Shown here: one piece after another, positions 38,555-49,272 of the stretch | How the letters are laid out: the number at the start of each line of letters is the position of its first letter | Numbering within the stretch: the first letter of the stretch is position 1 | Source: Hydractinia symbiolongicarpus | Lineage: Eukaryota > Cnidaria > Hydrozoa > Anthoathecata > Hydractiniidae | Direction: 5' to 3' | DNA: 64,000 nucleotides | Assembly (NCBI RefSeq): GCF_029227915.1 | Contig: NC_079881.1 | Coordinates: 17,583,501 to 17,647,500 of the forward strand | Notes under the pieces: generated by a model | What the model saw: only the letters and a program-made list of their open reading frames with translations | What the model was told of the DNA's origin: nothing | Database searches by the model: none | Made by a program: the position numbers and the translations under genes

Positions 38555-40247
38555 ATGACGCAGTTTATCGTTTCGACTGGCTTGTTCCTGATGATTATCA
38601 CAACTGCTGCATGTTTTTCTTGCAATGAAGGCCCACCTGGACGATATTGTACTTCGGATTTAACCGGTTTTCATGACTGTCCGTATGATGGTAGCAAACC
38701 AACTATCGTTTCGTGTCCGGTGAACACTCGATGTAGTTGTTTCTTAAACAATAAATGTATTGTTGATGAAGACAAAATTTGTGGATCCTACACAAAACCT
38801 GAAGGATTGATTAAAGATTTTGAATTACGCTATCATGGCAAATCTTCAACACGAAATCCAAGTGGCACTCATACCCTTCCAATCCAGGGGCACGTTCTTC
38901 AAAATTTCGCTACAAAACGTTTCGCCAAAATAGAGTGGATAGGAAGTAAGCGACATTTTGAAATTGTTCAACCTCTCAAGAATAATAAATTTATCAAGGT
39001 TAGTTTATTAAAATTTTGGATAATTTTGTCTTATTTCTCAGACTGGAAATGAAGTAAACGAAACTAACAGAGTAGCATATATTTTAATATTTCTCGTAAG
39101 GTATGCATGACTACAAAGAGATCTTTATTATTTGATAACGTGGCAGAATCTTAGTGTCTTAAGTTCAATACCAATGACCTTAGTCTGGTAGTGTAGCCAA
39201 AATGAAATAAAATAAATGAAAATAGAGCACAAAACAGCCCCACAATTGGATCGTCGTGACTCGCGTGGACGGTTTTTAAATAGGAGCGAAATTCAGGAAA
39301 AAAAGATTGAACAGACTTTGGCAACAATTAGCATATTTCATGGAGATGGAAATAACCAATTAAGTTTAATCTTGCTCACAGTTCGCTCTTAACACTGATA
39401 AATTAACAATTACAAGTTCACAATGTCTAAAATTAAAATATCCTTTGTAATTATTTGTGGCGGCGATCTTTAAAATTAGCTGTCTAGTTAAAGTGTTCTA
39501 CGGAAATTCTAATAAACGTAACAGCGCCCATATTAAGAATATAATTTCCTTGTGTTTATTAAGTGATTACCGCAATTTACAATATCAGTTACTTTAGTAA
39601 CAATATAATAGTTATGTCATCATTACGATGGCATAATATTTAAAGATGTTTGCTTATTTTGTATTAGCTACCAATTTTCCATTATATGTCTTAACACGCA
39701 AACACATATCTACAGCCTGCCTATAAAATTTTGATTTTTTGTACCCTTTTAATTCCTCCAGCATGTAACGATGCAATTGCCACAAGTGAATAATTCAGAT
39801 CTAAAATAAGGTAGCCAGGAAGAAGACTGAAATTAACTCACATAGCTACATGCATTTTGATCTGTTTCATAACGAAATCTTTTTACTTTATAGTATACTG
39901 GAAATTACCCAAATGTCTGTCACACAACCATCTTAGAAAGTTTTCCAGAGTTTGGACCTGATCTTGCACTATTTACCTTAACTTCCAGTCAAAGGCGTGA
40001 ATATTACTTTGAAGAGACATGGAAGTTTTTAATTGGTCGGCGTCATCTGGGACAAGGTACTGTTCAAGAAACATGGAAAATGGCAAAAAATCGATGGACA
40101 AAGGAAAGACGACCACTCAGTTACGTTTACGAGTTAAAAGGAAGTGAAAACTCGAAAACTGATAAGAAAATAGAATATACAGTTGGTTTGTTTTACAGAA
40201 GAATTGGATTGGAAAACGAATGGTTTAAAAAACCGCACTTTTGTTGA
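38555..40247 (+). CDS. Secreted cysteine-rich protein, gene A (two exons)
   Basis: Exon 1 is 38555-38998 (148 codons, donor GTTAGT) and exon 2 is 39894-40247 (117 codons plus TGA, acceptor TTTATAG). The 895-bp intron is in phase 0, and the protein has 265 residues. Residues 1-19 are a signal peptide (TGLFLMIITTAA core). A Cys-rich N-terminal module follows, with Cys at 23, 32, 42, 54, 60, 62, 68 and 76 and the signature CPVNTRCSC. Its spacing loosely recalls peritrophin-type chitin-binding domains, but I cannot assign it. The rest is basic and Trp/Tyr-rich (GHVLQNFATKR, EWIGSKRHFE, ETWKMAKNRW), with two more Cys at 157 and at the very C-terminus. Function unknown. It is one of four paralogues here and the only one whose promoter was triplicated. 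Confidence 0.85.
39300..39890 (+). other. Intron of gene A
   Basis: AT-rich intronic sequence with no recognisable nested gene or repeat. At 895 bp in total (38999-39893) it is the longest of the four paralogue introns (219, 323, 572 and 895 bp). Confidence 0.6.
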
Positions 40248-40249
40248 AC

Positions 40250-41280
40250 GTTGGGGAAAAATCTGTAACAGTAACATTGTGGTAATATTCATAATCTTAC
40301 ATTATCCAGCGGTGAAAATGTTACTGTTCTTTTCATTATATTTACTGTATATACATTATCTCTCGAATCTATATAATGCTAGAAAATGATTGATTTTTTC
40401 TTCGTATGTATTTCCTTTGACCAATAATTTCCTAAATGTGAGAGTTACTATTAAAATCAAATAGTGGGCTCGCTTACACTATAATTCGAAAATAACCTGA
40501 TCCGCAAGTGATTTGCTCGAGATAGAGATAGTTTGGAAGAAAAATGGATAGAGAGGGAAAATTAGATTGAAAGCAACGGCAAAGGACAGGGGTTCACGTT
40601 TAAGATGGGTAGTTTTTTTCGCGCATACAACAGTGACGATGTGTGAGCGAGTGTTAGCCTATCCTAACTGTCCGATTTATGTCATTGCTTTGTACCAGAG
40701 GTTCTTTCCACTTACCTTTCTTCTTTATTGTGATGCTCCAATTGACGCCTGCACATGTTTTATAAAATATTAGCAGAAAGATTTATACAGTTGTACGATG
40801 TATATTGCCATGGAAAATAATAAGAGCCGAAAGAAGAACAGATAAAAGTGAGTATTCTGAGAGTCAGTGATCCCCGGCTAAAAGTTTCAACTTAATTCTC
40901 CACTAGCTTTCTCTGACCAATTTCAATCTTACTAAAAATCTTCCTTAACATTTCCACTGGCCTATTTTGTAACGAAATTCTGAAAGTTATCTTGCTTAAG
41001 TCGATCGTTTTTAATATTAATTAATGAACTTTGATGCTTTTAGGAAAAATGTTTCCTGTCTGTAACATCAGATTCTCTCACAGAATTGGCTTTATACTTG
41101 TAGTAGTTGGTTTTTACCCATATAGCATTGACTAATAAAAGGGATGCCATCAACAGACTGTCCATAATATCTAGCTTCTTCACTACTTCCATCGCTTTTA
41201 GGCTAAAAGTGAAGCATTTAAGATCATAAGGATGATTATAAGGCCAAACCAGAATCTACGTTGATAACTCCAGCTATTGG
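40250..41280. other. Intergenic, nothing recognised
   Basis: Downstream of gene A. Open frames at 40183-40389 and 40567-40773 are out-of-frame or random. No repeat was recognised. Confidence 0.35.
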
Positions 41281-41289
41281 TAAATATGG

Positions 41290-42060
41290 AAAAATTAGAA
41301 ACTATACATTAGTATTGAGTTAAAGAAAGCGATATTGATGTTACTTTGCACGCCAGAAAATCTATCTTATTTATTGACGATAGTCTTTGGTTAAAACGTA
41401 ATGGAGACGATGACTTTGAAGTAGCGATTCCACGTCTTCAATACAGAGTTTAGCATATGAAGTTCAGACTTTACCGAGACGATGGTTTAACATATTTTGA
41501 AGACCTCAGTGAACCAGCGCCAGATAGAATGAAGAAAAATTTAATGTCAAAGTTTAAAGCAAAGTTTGGTTTGAAAATTCCGATCGCAGTTAATTTGAAT
41601 CTAGTTTTCTACACGTTAAATTTGATTGTACCAACCTTAAAAAAACCCGAACGATCGTCCTGTATACATTAAGGTAAACTCAAACCAACCGCGTAACATC
41701 AGAAGAGCGTTACTGGGTAATATTTTGAAACGCATTAGCGGTTTATCGTCGAACGAAGATATGTTTAACAAAGCAGGACATTACTGCAACGATGCTTTAT
41801 CGAATAGTGGTTATGAAAAGAAAATAACATACAGGAGAGGAGACTTATCCTGAGAAATAGCACTAGAAACTCAACTTGTTTCAACCGTCCTTACATCAAC
41901 AAAGTCCAAACGAGAATTGCGAGAAAAATTCCTGCAACTGGTTGACAAGTATTTCTCAACAAAACATTAGTATTATATTTTCTCACAACAAAAATATTTT
42001 TTATGTAATGATTCGTCTCCTATGTGCAATTGTAAAGTGAAAGCCTCATTTCGATTATCC
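41290..42060 (+). pseudogene. Decayed retroelement reverse transcriptase (Penelope-like?)
   Basis: In one frame HARKSILFIDDSLWLKRNG (from 41349) is followed, after a stop at 41451, by the RT catalytic block LYRDDGL (YRDD at 41472-41483). Then come KKPERS, PRNIRRALLGNILKRISGL, FNKAGHYCNDALSNSGY and LVDKYFST in shifted frames, and a CNCK motif near 42020. From memory, this order (ARKSLLF, YRDDGL, HPPSIIKQIP-like, FNKA...ALKNSGY, CNCR) matches a common invertebrate retroelement family that I associate with Penelope-like, GIY-YIG-bearing elements. The family name is uncertain. At least one in-frame stop and two frame shifts make it dead. Confidence 0.55.
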
Positions 42061-42590
42061 ATTATATATCTAAACTCGTGTCATGTACAACTGCAACATC
42101 AGAATAGCGACTCCCCTGAAGAGGCTAATCACGTTGGATTACCGCGAATTCTTTTAAAACTCGTATTCACTAACACTAATACTTTTAGGCATCAAAGCAA
42201 TTTTATTGGGAATTGAAACGGTGACACAACAGCTAAGAGTTTGTCAGCAATTGGTTAATCTTAGATCATGCGTGTGCTTTTTTGAATGGCCCAAACAGGT
42301 GTGATTTATGTATCCCTAAGAAATGCCATATTATCACTTCTCAAAAACCTATTTTAACTTAAGGGAGTATTTGTAAATGATTATTGGTCTGAAGATCGTC
42401 CCAACAAGACGTATTACTTTAAGTAACGAAATGCCGCGTGATTTGTGAAACGTAACCAATATTTTTCTATATAAATTTCATACAAATTTTACATTCTGTT
42501 TGCAAGTTTACTGAAGGTAAAATATTTTTTAATAATCAAAAATGTCATGAAGAAGTCATTGCCATGTTTGTTGACGTTTCCTTGGAGATG

Positions 42591-43708
42591 TTAACAAAAA
42601 TTTGGTTTTCTGAACCATTTGCTTCCTAAATTGTAACTGTAATACAATCCAACAGTATATTCGACTTTTTTGTTTGTTCTTGACATAGCACCTCCTCTCG
42701 ACTCGTAAACATAACTGAGTGGTCGTCTTCTCTTTGTCCATCGATTTTTTGCCATTTTCCATGTTTCTTGAACAGTACCTTGTCCCATATGACGTGAACC
42801 AATGAAGAATTCCCATGTTTCCTCATATGAATATTTACGTTTGTGACTGGAGGTCAAAGTAAATCGTGTTAGATCAGGTCCAAACTGTGGAAAACTAGTC
42901 AAGATAGTTTTCTTGCAAACATTTGGATAACTTCCGGAATACTAAAATTAAGTGATCATATGAGATAACCAACAATATAATACAGATCGCGAAACACTTA
43001 CAACACTTAATTCTGTTGTGATGTTTTTAAATAATCTCCTATCAGATTTTTTATTACGACAAAAAACAATTGCTTATATAATCTTTGCTAAATGATGATG
43101 AATATTTCAAACATAAGGTTTTGAAAAAACGTTAATAAAAGAGTCATCAACCTTTTTTTTCATGTGGACCCTGATCTATCAAGAGACCATAATACAAAAA
43201 AAAATTTACTCGTTGTATTACACAGCATTGTGATTTACAAATGTGATTTGAACAGTGAACTCACCTTGATAAATTTACCATTTCTAAGAGGATGAACAAT
43301 TTCGAAATGTCTCTTACTTCCTATCCACTCTGTTTTCAAAAGACGCTTTGTAGCGAAATTCTGCAGAATATGACCCTGCGTTGGAGTTGTATGACCTCCC
43401 CGCGGCGAATATGTTGAAATTTTGCCATGATACCGGAACTCGAAGTTTTTAAGCAACCCAGTTGGTTTTGTGTACCGCGTACATATCTTGTTTTTAGAAA
43501 CAGTGCATGCATTGTTTAAATAACAACTACATCGAGTGTTCACCGGACACGAAACGATAGTTGGTTTGCTACCATCATACGGACAGTCATGAAAACCGGT
43601 TAAATCCGAAGTACAAAATCGTCCGGGTGGACCGTGGTTGCACGAGAAACATGTAGCAGTCGAGAATACCATAAATAACAAGCCGGCCAAAGTGAATAAC
43701 TTTGTCAT
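42591..43708 (-). CDS. Secreted cysteine-rich protein, gene B (two exons)
   Basis: Exon 1 is 43708-43265 (148 codons, donor GTGAGT) and exon 2 is 42941-42591 (116 codons plus stop, acceptor AATTTTAG). The 323-bp intron is in phase 0, and the protein has 264 residues. It has a signal peptide (residues 1-19), the same N-terminal eight-Cys module with CPVNTRCSC, and the conserved GHILQNFATKR, EWIGSKRHFE and ETWKMAKNRW blocks. It ends in a terminal Cys. Its 5' and 3' flanks align with those of gene D, so B and D are sister copies of a segment larger than the gene. Function unknown; extracellular location inferred. Confidence 0.85.
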
Positions 43709-43790
43709 CTCGAAATTTTTTGTAGTATCTTTATGATCTTTAACTCTTTGTACTTCAACTCAAAAGTGAATCCAATAGAAACAAACTCGT

Positions 43791-43875
43791 CCTTTTATAC
43801 AAGCATTAAGTCATCATGTTTGACACTTTTATGAATTGGGAAAACAATAAATAGTCGTTTTCTCTGAATTAATCA
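43791..43875 (-). promoter_or_regulatory. Promoter module of gene B
   Basis: Minus strand: TGATTAATT (43875-43867), then CATAAAAGTGTC and AAACATGATGA, then TATAAAAGG (43799-43791), about 90 bp before the ATG. Same order as genes A, C and D. Confidence 0.65.
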
Positions 43876-44685
43876 CTTAGAAATTGCGCAATAATTGAAC
43901 CATCCAATTTATCACATGCTTGAATTCATAGATGTACAAAACCACAATATTTACTTTAATAATATTGCGTCTACTGCATAAAAAACTTCCTCTACAGACA
44001 TGAAATTTCGTGAACTGCTACATGTTTCAACAAACTTTCAATACAAATATGTTGTTTTAAAAAACTTTTTAATGAGACATTACAACGTTTAAGAAACTTA
44101 TTTAGTGATATGTTTACGTATAGAAAATGATGTCCATTCTTTAAGTTGCTTAGTTGCTTAATTCTGTTTCCCAGGTTGTTTTCTTTAAATTTTTTCTTGA
44201 TCTGTAATGACGCACTGCAACATAGCTCAGCACTTTCGCTCGCAGTGTGAAAGCGTCACTTTCAGCTTTTATATAATCCAACACGACGGAAACATGCTCC
44301 TCCTCAATGTCATATCTTTTGTCTGTTGGTGTCAATTTGGCGTTAAACCTCGTCTCCATGACTCTACAGTTCTTTTATGTTTATTTTTGGACGGAGTATC
44401 AAGTTCTGGTTAATTATAAGAAGCCTAACGAGCAGGCCTGGGGACGAATGCGCTTGTTTCGTTTTGCATGGTAAGTATTGCGCAATTAGTAATCGTATAT
44501 GTCAGTTCATAAGAAACATATTGACTGCGTATTGAAAACGTTCTTCAATGTTACTATATACAAGTGCAAATTTTCACATGTGACACATCCATTTAGTTTT
44601 TACCGAGTGGTGGTTGTTTGTTGTTTAACAAATTGTTTAAAATTGAAGTTTCAACTATAATTTATTCCTATACATTGACTAAATC

Positions 44686-45240
44686 TCGTGCACAAATCTT
44701 GTGCACATATTCTGTGCATATATTCTGTGTATATATCATGTGCATATATTCTGTGTATATATCCTGTGTATAAATTTTGTGTATATATCCTGTGAATATA
44801 TCCTGTAAATATATCAAGTAAATATACTATATACTGTGTATATATCATATACATGTATCTGTGTATATATGCTGTGCGTATAGCCCGTATATATATCCTG
44901 TGCATATATGATGTGCATATATCATGTGAATATATTCTGTGTATATATCCTGTGCATATATCCTGTAAATATATCATGTAAATATACTATATACTGTGTA
45001 TATATCATATACATGTATTCTGTGTATATATGCTTTGCATATAGCCTGTGTATATATCCTGTGCATATATGCTGTACATATAGCCTGTGTATATATCATG
45101 TGCATATATTATGTGCATTTATCCTGTGCATATATCCTGTGTATATATCATGTGCATATATCATGTGCATATATGCATGTAAACATACTATATATGTATA
45201 TATCATATTCATATATCCGGTGCATATATCTCTTGCATTA
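44686..45240. repeat. 13-bp minisatellite array 1
   Basis: About 40 imperfect copies of a 13-bp unit (consensus CATATATCCTGTG, variants CATGTG, CTGTGT). Since 13 is not a multiple of three and the unit lacks stops, all frames cycle through the same 13 residues and stay open on both strands. It lies between gene B and gene C. Confidence 0.95.
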
Positions 45241-45439
45241 CGCGTATTTGTTTCATAATATAACTTCTACGACTTCAAGATTTACTATAAACAATATTGG
45301 ACACAGGCTACATATATGTCTGGACTGCAGTGTCTGGCCTTCTTTAATTTTGACAATATTGATCTTTTATCTGTGCTACATATCCTATATATGTTTCCAA
45401 ACTGAAATCCAATCCAGATATCAAGCTTATCCTTTCTAA

Positions 45440-46430
45440 AAAAAGAGCGTGGTTTATACTTATTTATGAGTCAGCCCTTTTTTCCTGATTTTAAATCCTG
45501 AGTACTCAAATCGAATTGATTTTGAATCTTGTTACTGGTAACAAATATTGTTTGGTTTAGTAATATTTTCTTTATGTGTCGCTACTTTCAACAACAGTTT
45601 TAAATCAACACGTTTGTGTACGGCCTATTAGAATGCAGTACATTCGGTGCGCAGACAGACGACGGACAGACAGACGTACGACGAACGTTATAAAAGACCT
45701 AAATAATATTTATTCTTCTTATGCATCTTTTGTAACGAACTTTATCGCATCATGATCAGGCGGTTTAATATATTACATAAAAACTAAAAATAAATTTGCA
45801 CTGAGGAATGATGTAACAAAATGTTTCTCAATTTGAAATACAATTTATACTCGCGAAAAAAAGGCTTTAAGTTTTTAACGCTCAAGGTAATTGAACATCC
45901 TCGCTACATTGGAATAAGGATACCTTTAACCTGAATGAAAAAGTTGGACCATTTTAGCAAATGTTTTAATCCACCAAATTTCCTTGTAGGTGAGATGTTG
46001 ACAACAAAGATAAAAATATTCTCAAAAGTATTTCAAATTATTTTTTGCTTAGGGTCTGGCGACATCTTTAAAACGTCTTGTGATCATGCCATATACAAAC
46101 GCACAGTGGAAAGCTCCACAATTTGTTAAAAAATGTGTTTATATTATTTAATGACGTATTTTTGTTTGTTATTTAACTTTTTTGTCTTCTTTCTCCGAAG
46201 AGACTGCATTGAAATCCCACTTAAGCTTTCTAATAACGAAAAAGCAAAAAAGTTCTGTCTAGAATTTTAAATGTTTAATTTTAGATATTATGAAATCGAG
46301 ATTATTACAAAAAATGTTTTGTTTCATAACTGCAAAAACACAGTGGAACAGCACGTGAAAGTTCTGCCCTGCAGAACGTTCGCTAAAAATTGCTTTGTCC
46401 TGAAACATACATAATTAGTTTCCAGATGTA
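45440..46430. other. Intergenic, nothing recognised
   Basis: AT-rich stretch between minisatellite array 1 and the gene C promoter. A short GACAGACAGACG-type run lies near 45650. No gene or mobile element was recognised. Confidence 0.35.
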
Positions 46431-46439
46431 ATTTAGAAG

Positions 46440-46510
46440 TGATTAATTAAGAAGTAGGATTTATTATGTCATAAAAACGCAAAACATAATGACCCAATAC
46501 ATGTATAAAA
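46440..46510 (+). promoter_or_regulatory. Promoter module of gene C
   Basis: TGATTAATT (46440-46448), then CATAAAAACGC and AAACATAATGA, then TATAAAAGAG (46504), 78 bp before the ATG. It is the most diverged member of the module, but in the same order. Confidence 0.6.
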
Positions 46511-46581
46511 GAGGAAATTGCTTTCCAAATATCATATTGAACGAAGAGCTAGAAAAGATACTTAAAAACAAAGAAATCAAA

Positions 46582-47601
46582 ATGGCGAAATGTTTTGTTT
46601 TCGCTGGCGTATTGCTGATGCTTTTTTCGACTGCTGGATGTTTTCAATGCAGCAGTGGACCTCCTGGACAATATTGTACCAAAGATTTAACGGGTTATCA
46701 CAACTGCCCGAATTATGGTGTCAAACCTACTATCATTCCTTGTCCGGTGAACACTCGATGTAGTTGTTTTCTAAGGAATAAATGCACTGTTGATAAAGAC
46801 AAGGTTTGTGCGCCCTACACAAAGCCTCATCAGTTGATTAAGGACTTTGAATTACGTTACCATGGCAAAGTGTCAACGGTCAATATTGCGGGCAGACACA
46901 ACTTTCAACTTCAGGGACACGTCCTTCAAAATTTCGCTACAAAGCGTCTCTCGAAAACAGAATGGATAGGAAGTAAAAGACATTTTGAAGTTGTCCATCC
47001 TCTCAAAAATGGTAAATTTGTCAGGGTAAGTTTACTGCACACAAAAATTGTTATGTGTTTTAACGCCTACATTCAAAACAATTGATTAAGATTTATACAT
47101 CGGAAATATTCTAAAAAGAAATCCTTTACAATAAGAATAAGCATAGGAAAAAAATGTTTATTTGCTTTAAGAGGTATCTGTGCATTCTCTGCGATCACAG
47201 ACCAAATGCTATAAGCTTGTATGATAAAACCTTTTATTTTATAGTATACTGGAAATTACCCAAATGTCTGTCACACAACCATCTTACAAAGTTTTCCAGA
47301 GTTTGGACCTGATCTTACACGATTTACCTTAACCTCCAGTCACAAACGTAAATATTTCTATGAAGAGACATGGAAGCTTTTAGTTGGTCGTCATACTCCC
47401 TACGAGCCTGATCTCATCCAGGAAACGTGGAAAATGGCATACAGCCGGTGGACGCATAAAATGCGGCCCCTAAGTTACAGTTATGAATTAGAGGGAGGGA
47501 GGTTCTCAAGAACCAACAAGAAAATAAAATTTACGGTTGGTTTGTTTTACAGAAGAATTGGATTGGAAAACGAATGGTTTAAAAAACCGAGTTTTTGTTA
47601 A
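46582..47601 (+). CDS. Secreted cysteine-rich protein, gene C (two exons)
   Basis: Exon 1 is 46582-47025 (148 codons, donor GTAAGT) and exon 2 is 47245-47601 (118 codons plus TAA, acceptor TTTATAG). The 219-bp intron is in phase 0, and the protein has 266 residues. An in-frame ATG at 46489 precedes it but lies upstream of the TATA box, so 46582, which starts directly at the signal peptide (FVFAGVLLMLFSTAG), is chosen. The eight-Cys module, CPVNTRCSC, GHVLQNFATKR and EWIGSKRHFE blocks and terminal Cys are all conserved. It is slightly longer in exon 2 (GRHTPYEPDL) than A, B or D. Function unknown. Confidence 0.85.
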
Positions 47602-47604
47602 ACA

Positions 47605-48175
47605 TCTACAAGAAGTCTAAAGAAAATGTTGTTATCCATATCTCAGAGTCAAATCAGGGTATTTACCCCTAGAACACTAAAACATATAATGTAACATAAG
47701 ATACTCGAATAAGCATGGCTGCTTAATACATTTTTGGATCTTTTGCATTGATCTAATTAAAAAAAGCGGGTGCTTCTTTAAATGCAAAAAACCTCGATGA
47801 GAAATTTTAAAGATTTGAATTTACACTTAAAAACAGCAACTGTATAGAAAATGTAAAAAAAACTGGTTTTATACCACAAGGAAAGCGGTTTTATTTACCC
47901 GATGTAACAAAGATTTTAAATTTAAATGATTTAATTTTCTTTATAATAATATTCTGTCTGCTAACCAGCAAAATCTTATAGTTACAAATAAGAAATGAAA
48001 CACTTTTTTACCAACTTTGTTTTGATCGTTCATGACGGTACAAAACATGAAGCCCTTTTTATATGAACATACATTTAAGGTTTTTGTAAATTCGACATTC
48101 CAACGAAGGAGTGATGATCAGAGCTATAAAGACCGATTTCCAGTTGCCTGAAGCTTCCGTAAAGAAAATTTAACT
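47605..48175. other. Intergenic, nothing recognised
   Basis: AT-rich 3' flank of gene C. No coding or repeat signal was seen. Confidence 0.35.
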
Positions 48176-48177
48176 TT

Positions 48178-48441
48178 CCTTCATATGAGCGTGTATATCG
48201 ATATCTCAAGGTGCATATATCCTGTGCATATATCATGCGAATATATCCTGTGCATATATCATATGCATACATATATCATGTGAATATATCCTATGCATAA
48301 ATCATGTGTATATATCATGCGAATATATCATGCGAATATATCTTGTGGATATATCCTGGGCATACATCCTATGCATATATCATGTGAATATACTATATAC
48401 TATTCTTCCATATGGGCGTGCATATCGATATCTCAAGGTTT
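48178..48441. repeat. 13-bp minisatellite array 2 between direct repeats
   Basis: About 15 copies of the 13-bp unit (about 48210-48402) lie between two copies of a roughly 33-bp direct repeat containing GTATATCGATATCTCAAGG / GCATATCGATATCTCAAGG. These are at about 48180-48212 and 48408-48441. Confidence 0.85.
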
Positions 48442-48767
48442 AAAGTGGTCACGAGTTGCGGACAGTATACCACATGCAAGTTTGTCGCTCTGTCTCGACG
48501 CAGATGACTTTTGTTCGCTGTCAAAGTTTAAAAAGTTTAAATTTTACGATTCTAGGAAATGCTCTAAAAATTGATACGATAATTTGTTGGTGAAAGAAAT
48601 CCAATGATATGACAACCACTTCTCATACTGTAAAAAGAAGTTGTTAATGTTGCTATTTTATTCAAACGTGAAAAGGGTCTGCAGGAAATTTTCTTATTTT
48701 TCCCCCTAAGCTAGTTGAAATCTTTTATCTATATATTTACTGCCTTGTCTGCTACTTTAAAGATAAT

Positions 48768-49141
<374 letters not shown>

Positions 49142-49149
49142 CGATGAAG

Positions 49150-49272
49150 GTTTTAGTGGCCTTGTGGCTGAGCGTTCGCCTCCAGTGCGTAAGGTCTTGG
49201 GTTCAAACTCGAATCTAGTCACGCAAGAAACTATTAAAGTGTGAATCGATTCTTTCTGCTTAGGATTTAGTA
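49150..49272 (+). mobile_element. tRNA-derived SINE-like element
   Basis: A box TGGCTGAGCGT (49165-49175) and B box GGTTCAAACTC (49200-49210) are in tRNA spacing, followed by about 60 bp of body. It abuts the (TTA)n tract at 49273. That tract is more naturally the 3' (TAA)n tail of the minus-strand LINE, so the SINE's own 3' end is unclear. Confidence 0.55.

Noticed and set aside
38443-38628. Frame starting MSNVMISVLYKK upstream of gene A
   Set aside because: Its start lies upstream of the TATA box and it is in another frame from the signal-peptide protein.
40183-40389. 68-codon frame overlapping the end of gene A
   Set aside because: Out-of-frame shadow of exon 2.
44651-45439. Cys/Tyr-rich periodic proteins on both strands (also 58708-59290)
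   Set aside because: The 13-bp unit has no stop in any frame; both strands are equally open and there is no start, promoter or splice context.
46489-46581. Upstream in-frame ATG of gene C as the start
   Set aside because: It precedes the TATA box, and the three paralogues start at the position equivalent to 46582.
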